Source of the DNA: Symbiodinium natans
Taxonomy: Eukaryota; Sar; Dinophyceae; Suessiales; Symbiodiniaceae
Reading direction: 5' to 3'
Length of the DNA: 44,340 bases
Assembly (NCBI GenBank): GCA_905221605.1
Contig: CAJNDS010002177.1
Coordinates: 567,501 to 611,840 of the forward strand
In this document: positions 39,837 to 44,340 of the stretch, one piece after another
Layout: each line of letters opens with the position of its first letter
How positions within the stretch are numbered: position 1 is the stretch's first letter
Translations under genes and position numbers: made by a program
Notes under the pieces: model-generated
What the model was told of the DNA's origin: nothing
Database searches by the model: none
Seen by the model: only the letters and a program-made list of their open reading frames with translations

Positions 39837-40447
39837 TGGGAGGCGATGAGAATCAGCGATTTGCAGCTTGAACTTCGCAGGAAGCATGGCATTCGCCTTG
39901 TACCGGCCAAGTCTGGTGCACGAAGGCAAAGTCTTGCAGGATGATACATTGTTAGATTCGATACATCAGCGCGGCAACAGCTCGGATGATTCTGCCCAGA
40001 CGAAAGATGTTTCAATCGACCTACAGCTCGTCCTGTCAGAAGCTGCATCCTCATCTCGGCCTTTGCTTGAAAAGGATGTTGTTTACGCTTGCGTATGTGG
40101 CACTCCTCAGTTCATGCAGTCCCTTCTGCGAGCCCGGGCGGACGTGAACTGGCGGCTGAATGATTGCGGCACTACAGCTGTCATGATGGCCGCTGAACGT
40201 GGCAACAAGGAGGTTGTGGAGTGCCTACTGGCAGCTGGTGCCCAGAAGGACTGCCAGGATTCGGAGGACTAATCAGCTCTCATGCATGAAGCTTGCGAAA
40301 ACCGCGAAGACATCGTGAAGTTGCTGCTGCAAGCTGGTGCCATGAGCAGGACTTGCAGGATTACGATGGCCGGACAGCTCTCATGTTGGCAGCTGCACAA
40401 GGCCACAAAGAGATCGTGGAGTTACTGCTCGAAGCCGGTGCCGCTAG
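39837..40447 (+). pseudogene. ubiquitin-like/ankyrin gene with lesions, 5' part
   Basis: The ubiquitin-like start (WEAMRISDLQLELRRKHGIR) is in one frame and its continuation (SLVHEGKVLQDDTLLD, DVSIDLQLVLSEA) in another, implying a shift near 39895-39905. Ankyrin sequence follows (VVYACVCGTPQFMQSLLRAR; GTTAVMMAAERGNKEVVECL). An in-frame TAA lies at 40270-40272 inside a repeat, and the frame shifts again near 40340-40350 before TALMLAAAQGHKEIVELLLE. One stop and two shifts argue for a pseudogene unless tiny introns or assembly errors explain them. The segment ends at a GT donor (40448) that splits an Arg codon and joins exactly to 44080. Confidence 0.6.
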
Positions 40448-40716
40448 GTTGGGTTCCTGTTTTTTTCGTGGGCTTTTTCGGGATGTTGATGAGAACACCC
40501 GATGTGACTGTAGTGTAGCAGAGCCAAAACCTTATTCCAATTATGAAGGGTCCCTATAAGTGTTGTGAGGACCGCGGGCTCTCATGATGGCTCTGATTGT
40601 TCTGATCCTTCTGACCATGGCGGCTTGGGCTCAGGATTCAAGTGCTGATCATTACTCGTGACTCATAGATGTCTAGATCAGATGTGAGTATTACCCAGAA
40701 ATCGCCTACGGTGTGC
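40446..40716. repeat. direct repeat copy 1
   Basis: It starts at the splice donor of the ankyrin exon. Copy 2 is at 43510-43837. The copies differ by three substitutions, a 1-base indel and one 56-bp indel. Confidence 0.9.
40584..40661 (+). CDS. signal-peptide-like mini-ORF, copy 1
   Basis: 25 codons: MMALIVLILLTMAAWAQDSS, then ADHYS and TGA. A hydrophobic core followed by AWA-QD resembles a signal peptide with its cleavage site. It lies in the direct repeat and is identical in copy 2 (43705). It may be the first exon of the nested gene (GA donors within the tail could link it downstream) or a chance ORF. Confidence 0.4.
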   Translation: MMALIVLILLTMAAWAQDSSADHYS

Positions 40717-40897
40717 TCCTTTCACACACCACCCACACCCAAAACGGGGGGGGTTGTCACTCGGACCGCACCGGGCACCGGGCCGCCGTGGCCGGGGTCT
40801 CCCTATGGGGGGCCTCTTCGCGGTAGAAGAAGCACAAGAAGAAGGAAGAGAGGAAGAGAGCCATGGGGAGAACTAAGAGCGTCCCATATCAGCTTGG

Positions 40898-41035
40898 CCT
40901 ATATATATATGTGTATATGTGTATGCATGTCTGTCTGTCTGTATGTATGTCTGTATGTGTCTATATATATATATATACATATATACAAGGTACTTATAAT
41001 CATATTATACATATATATATATATGCATATCTGTA
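40898..41035. repeat. TA/TG-rich microsatellite tract
   Basis: Interleaved (TA)n, (TGTC)n and (TATG)n units in the ankyrin intron. Confidence 0.8.
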
Positions 41036-41089
41036 TACACACTAGAAATGTATTACTCTGTACATGTTATATCAATATTTTCTTTATCT

Positions 41090-41269
41090 AGGTTCAGTTG
41101 CAGGGAGGTTTGTCGCCAGGGACCTAGCATGCTGTCGCCAGTTAAGGTCCGTAGGAATCTGGGGTCAATCGCCGCGACCAGGAGTCTGTTGCGACCGCAG
41201 TTGCAGAGAACTTGCTCATCCGTTAGCCTGAATCTTCGAAAACCCGGAGCCCGAATCTTCCTGACCTGA
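41090..41269 (+). CDS. possible exon with stop
   Basis: After TATCTAG the frame reads FSCREVCRQGPSMLSPVKVR, RNLGSIAATRSLLRPQLQRT, CSSVSLNLRKPGARIFLT, then TGA. Basic, no domain recognised. It could belong to the nested gene or be a chance ORF. Confidence 0.3.
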   Translation, partial: RFSCREVCRQGPSMLSPVKVRRNLGSIAATRSLLRPQLQRTCSSVSLNLRKPGARIFLT

Positions 41270-41272
41270 AGA

Positions 41273-42285
41273 AAGATGAACGTTCCACCGCTTGCGACAA
41301 AGCCCTAAAAGATTTGCCAGTCTGGTTCACGGCTTTTTGGTTTGGGGGTACCCGGCTTGAAGTTTGAAGGTCTAGGATTTAGGCTTTAGGGTTAGGCGAG
41401 CCTTTAGGAGTTTGGGTTCGGGCAAACCGCTGCTAACTGGGACCAACTAGGATCCCATGCTCATCCCTTGTTTTGCAAGGACATGACGACGCGCGCATAT
41501 GGAGGCATGATGCCACCCACGTGCCTCGTCTCATTCTCCACGCGGAGCTGTGGAAGCTAAAGCTTGAACCCTGAAGCACCCAAGCCGAAGCAAAAGCCCA
41601 AGGAAAAACCGCTAGCTAGCATACAGGAGTAAACTCCTAAATTCCTAAAACCACACATGTAGGAGATTTAGAAAAGAGCCGGGCCTTCAAAAGGGACCCT
41701 GTGGAATTTTCGGACCCCGAAGAAGAGCCAGAAACTCTAACAGACTTTGGGCTCAAAGGGGCTCCAATTCGTTGCTGAAGTTTAAGGTTTGGGGTATCGG
41801 GGTGTGATGAGGGCATTAGGAACCCGAAACCCTAAGCCTTTGGGGTATTGGGGTGTGGGGGTTTAGGCTTTCCTGCACCCTAATGTCGCAGGGCAACGTA
41901 GAACGCTGAAGCCGGAAGCCTGTAAGCGAAACTGCTTCTAGCCAAGGAACCCCCGCCCTCCCACACTGCCCCAACGGAGGGTAGGCTTTACAAGCTTGAA
42001 CAGACCTGCGGTCCTTGATAGTGGGCATTTCGATCATGATCGAACGATCAATCGGCTTCACGGCTATCTCTGACCTTAGGGTTCAGACTTTTCTGGATTT
42101 GGGGGGCTTGGAGGGTTTACGTAGGGTTCAGGGTCGTGGATCCTAAGCAGAAAAAGGGAACTTCAACTGAGAGTCTGGATGACGATGCTGGCATTGTGCT
42201 CAAATCAAGACACCATGACTTTGAGATTCGGGACTCGAAGCCGAAGCTTTGCAACACTCTTTCTTACTTTCTCCCAGAAATTTAG
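41273..42285. other. intron DNA, no exon called
   Basis: It contains scattered decayed telomere-like words (41370-41400, 42095-42135). A short open frame near 41480-41550 (MTTRAYGGMMPPTCLVSF) is too weak to call. Confidence 0.4.
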
Positions 42286-42795
42286 CCTTCAGCTAAGGCA
42301 CATTCCAAACATAAGTCTTTATATCATGGGAGGAACCTACAACATGTACGTTTCATAGTGTGCGTGGAAAGGCACGCGATGGCGCTACGACTTTGCCGCA
42401 TGGCGAAGATGTGCTCGGGCGGTGTCATGACAGAGACACGCCTGGACGTTCTACTTCTTAGTCCCCACCTGAGACCGCCAATCAGCCAGCTTTACTTGCG
42501 TGAAGCCACTGGCTTTTATGCTAGCCGAATTCACTATTTCAAGGGAAAGAACTGGCAACTACGCAGCTTGAAGGACGGACATGGCTGCTTCTTCATCGTG
42601 CCGGTCATCGTCAATACGGGGGGCAGCGCTTACGATCGCCCCATCATCAGCGACATCCTACTCAAGCACTTCATCCCGAAGTTTGACCGAGCCATTTGGG
42701 GTGAGAAGAGCACCAAGGGCACAATTCACCTCCCAACCCCTTTAGGAGACAATTTTAACCTCGGAGCGCAAGGATGGAATGATGCAAGGGAGAAG
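42286..42795 (+). CDS. unrecognised gene, exon 1
   Basis: The frame is open from 42286; the first ATG is 42379. Protein-like sequence includes TETRLDVLLLSPHLRPPISQ, YFKGKNWQLRSLKDGHGCFF, VPVIVNTGGSAYDRPIISDI and KFDRAIWGEKSTKGTIHLP, with balanced composition and no low complexity. No family is recognised. A GA donor at 42796 would give an 86-bp intron and join in frame to 42882; a GT at 42811 is an alternative. The gene lies within the ankyrin intron on the same strand. Confidence 0.55.
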
Positions 42796-42881
42796 GACTG
42801 CTGTTTGCATGTTTTTTCAAGGCATATGGCTGGAATTTCCAAATTTGCATTTGGTCATTGCAATTTTGTCTTGCCCTGCAG

Positions 42882-43196
42882 GAGCTGGACAACATGGCAA
42901 AGGAGGAAGCCATTATGTACAACTTGATGGGGCACGAGTTGGCAGTTGTGATTGTGGCGTGCAGTGAGTTGGCCGGAAATCTTCAGGATATGAGGGAACG
43001 CAAGAAGCGAGAAGAATATCTACATGACTACTACACTGACACGGTGGAGGCGACAGCAAGGCGCTTCAAGCATGTGGGCGCAACGGCGGATGGCATCAAA
43101 CGTGAAGTGGAAAGCATGATGCTTGACCCGATGACAGATTGGGGAAAGAGTTCCTTGCCGGTGCCGGCGCACTTGTGGAAATTCCCGCCCACATAG
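42882..43196 (+). CDS. unrecognised gene, exon 2 (terminal)
   Basis: After CCTGCAG the frame reads ELDNMAKEEAIMYNLMGHEL, AVVIVACSELAGNLQDMRER and YYTDTVEATARRFKHVGATA, ending DWGKSSLPVPAHLWKFPPT and TAG (43194-43196). Mostly helical and charged. It joins in phase 0 to 42286-42795. Function unknown. Confidence 0.55.
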   Translation, partial: ELDNMAKEEAIMYNLMGHELAVVIVACSELAGNLQDMRERKKREEYLHDYYTDTVEATARRFKHVGATADGIKREVESMMLDPMTDWGKSSLPVPAHLWKFPPT

Positions 43197-43509
43197 CCCA
43201 AAAATTGCTGATGAGGCTGACCCGTAAAGGCAACAGATGTTGCGACAGTGCATGTTCGTTGGAAAATGACCGTGAGATGAACTCGAAACCCCTTTAAGTT
43301 CTGGAAAGCTTCGGAGTAAATGTAGGGGCCTAAACACTCCATCATCAGGGAAAACATTCCATCATCAGGGAAAACCCTGTTCTCATAATGAACGCCTCTC
43401 AGGTTCTGAGGCTCTGGCAATGAGGCCTGTGACGCATCGTTTCTTTCGGGCCGCGAGGTTCAGAGTCGGGGCTCGTAGTCTCACAATGGTGATGAGGGTT
43501 TGAGGCTTA

Positions 43510-43837
43510 AGGTTGGGTTCCTGTTTTTTTCGTGGGCTTTTTCGGGATGTTGATGAGAACATGTGTATGTTGTGGGCATCTGAAAGACCAATAAACATAT
43601 TCATATTCCCATATAGTCCCGATGTGACTGTAGTGTAACAGAGCCAAAACCTTTATTCCAATTATGAAGGGTCCCTATAAGTGTTGTGAGGACCGCGGGC
43701 TCTCATGATGGCTCTGATTGTTCTGATCCTTCTGACCATGGCGGCTTGGGCTCAGGATTCAAGTGCTGATCATTACTCGTGACTCATAGATGTCTAGATC
43801 AGGTGTGAGTGTTACCCAGAAATCGCCTACGGTGTGC
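43510..43837. repeat. direct repeat copy 2, with 56-bp extra segment
   Basis: A copy of 40446-40716. The extra 56 bp occupies 43562-43617. Confidence 0.9.
43705..43782 (+). CDS. signal-peptide-like mini-ORF, copy 2
   Basis: The same 25 codons as 40584-40661 without any difference, although the flanking repeat has diverged slightly. Confidence 0.35.
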   Translation: MMALIVLILLTMAAWAQDSSADHYS

Positions 43838-43968
43838 GCCAAGAGTACTCGCATATGCCAAGTCGTAGGCCTTTCGCCATAGTTGACTAAAGCGATGTCT
43901 CCAGGATTCATAGGGTAAGCTGCAGAGTCCTACTGCTTTGACCGTTTTCTCCCTTGCCCTTCCGGGGA

Positions 43969-44079
43969 CTTGGTAGCCCAGTGGTACCCTTTACTCTTTT
44001 TTTGGTTCTGGGTTCCCTTATAAAGTAACCAACCAAAAAAAGGGTGCCCTGATTAGAATACGGTTACTGGGCTACCAAG
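43969..44079. mobile_element. TIR element ending at the splice acceptor
   Basis: Ends CTTGGTAGCCCAGT and its reverse complement ACTGGGCTACCAAG. A second, inner inverted pair (CTTTTTTTGGTT / AACCAAAAAAAG) gives a foldback of 111 bp. The last two bases are the AG acceptor of the ankyrin intron, a configuration seen in introner-type elements. No protein is encoded. Confidence 0.6.
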
Positions 44080-44194
44080 GCTGGATGTCGAGGACAAGAC
44101 AGCTGTCATACAAGCTCGCCGTAATGGCCACGCAGAGATCGCGCAATTCCTTCTGCAAGGCGATGCCGAGGATTGCATTGAACTACCCTGGTAG
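44080..44194 (+). CDS. ankyrin exon, 3' part
   Basis: Completing the Arg codon from 40447: LDVEDKTAVIQARRNGHAEI, AQFLLQGDAEDCIELPW, then TAG (44192-44194). A canonical ankyrin helix pair. It is the terminal exon of the ubiquitin-like/ankyrin gene at 39837. Confidence 0.6.
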
Positions 44195-44340
44195 AGGAGC
44201 TAGTTGATGGGCCCCGTGTTTTTTCAGGAAAGTTTCTCCTCATCTCACCTCGACCATCTCGATCTGTCAGGGAAAATGATTGGAAATGCCCAATGACAGA
44301 TAATTCCGGATAAGCAGGGGATTTCTGTTGAAAAATTTTT
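44195..44340. other. 3' flank
   Basis: Nothing recognised. No AATAAA-type signal is visible, which fits dinoflagellates. Confidence 0.4.

Larger units (their letters stand above)
40448..44079 (+). other. 3.6-kb intron of the ankyrin gene
   Basis: A GT donor at 40448 and an AG acceptor at 44078-44079. Splicing gives AGAAR-LDVEDKTAVIQARRNG, restoring a continuous ankyrin repeat. It contains the direct repeats, a probable nested gene and a TIR element, and TA-rich DNA (40898-41035). Confidence 0.6.

Noticed and set aside
1-44340. Plant origin (also TTTAGGG telomeres)
   Set aside because: The GC/GA donor usage, ubiquitin-like/ankyrin genes, lack of A+T-rich introns and one-strand layout fit a dinoflagellate better.

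Overview
This window looks like nuclear DNA of a dinoflagellate, most likely a symbiodiniacean or a close relative. Four lines of evidence point there. (1) Genes are broken into many small exons. In the one gene I could reconstruct in detail, 14 frame-checked introns use GC (8), GA (3) and GT (3) donors, all with AG acceptors; GC and GA donors at this rate are a known dinoflagellate trait. (2) Non-coding DNA is saturated with TTTAGGG/CCCTAAA (the dinoflagellate and plant-type telomere unit), both as clean arrays and as decayed relics. (3) Two loci carry an N-terminal ubiquitin-like segment followed by ankyrin repeats, a style common in Symbiodinium gene sets. (4) Every gene I could recognise is on the + strand, as expected for unidirectional dinoflagellate gene blocks. 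Most long ORFs here are chance ORFs in G+C-rich intron DNA; real coding sequence is mostly in exons of 37-230 bp.

Layout. 0.8-20 kb: many micro-exons with coiled-coil or Pro/Ala-rich reading frames, separated by telomere-repeat-filled introns; I cannot tell whether this is one giant gene or several. Within it, at 12.6-13.3 kb, is a nearly intact P-loop sulfotransferase-like gene, followed at 13.44 kb by a J-domain (DnaJ) fragment with HPD changed to HLD. 20-26 kb: further exon candidates, including a spliced C-terminal end at 25.69-25.91 kb. 27.9-29.1 kb: a ubiquitin-like/ankyrin gene with a frame break and a hydrophobic tail. 29.1-31.6 kb: no gene recognised. 31.66-39.12 kb: an 18-exon gene for a secreted protein with a signal peptide, a conserved N-terminal block, a DOMON domain and a SURNod19-like C-terminal region; this is the best-supported gene of the window. 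39.8-44.2 kb: a damaged ubiquitin-like/ankyrin gene split by a 3.6-kb intron. That intron contains an unrecognised two-exon gene, a 270-bp direct repeat whose copies each hold a signal-peptide-like mini-ORF, and a 111-bp inverted-repeat element whose end supplies the splice acceptor.

Mobile or repeated DNA: a two-copy MITE-like family (2.6 and 27.1 kb), another TIR element at 43.97 kb, an inverted-repeat cluster at 9.2 kb, tandem duplications at 20.9 and 27.2 kb, long G homopolymers, and (TA)n/(GA)n tracts. There is no visible pathway linking the genes; apart from the shared strand, they look functionally unrelated. All product names rest on motif recognition by eye. No database search was run.
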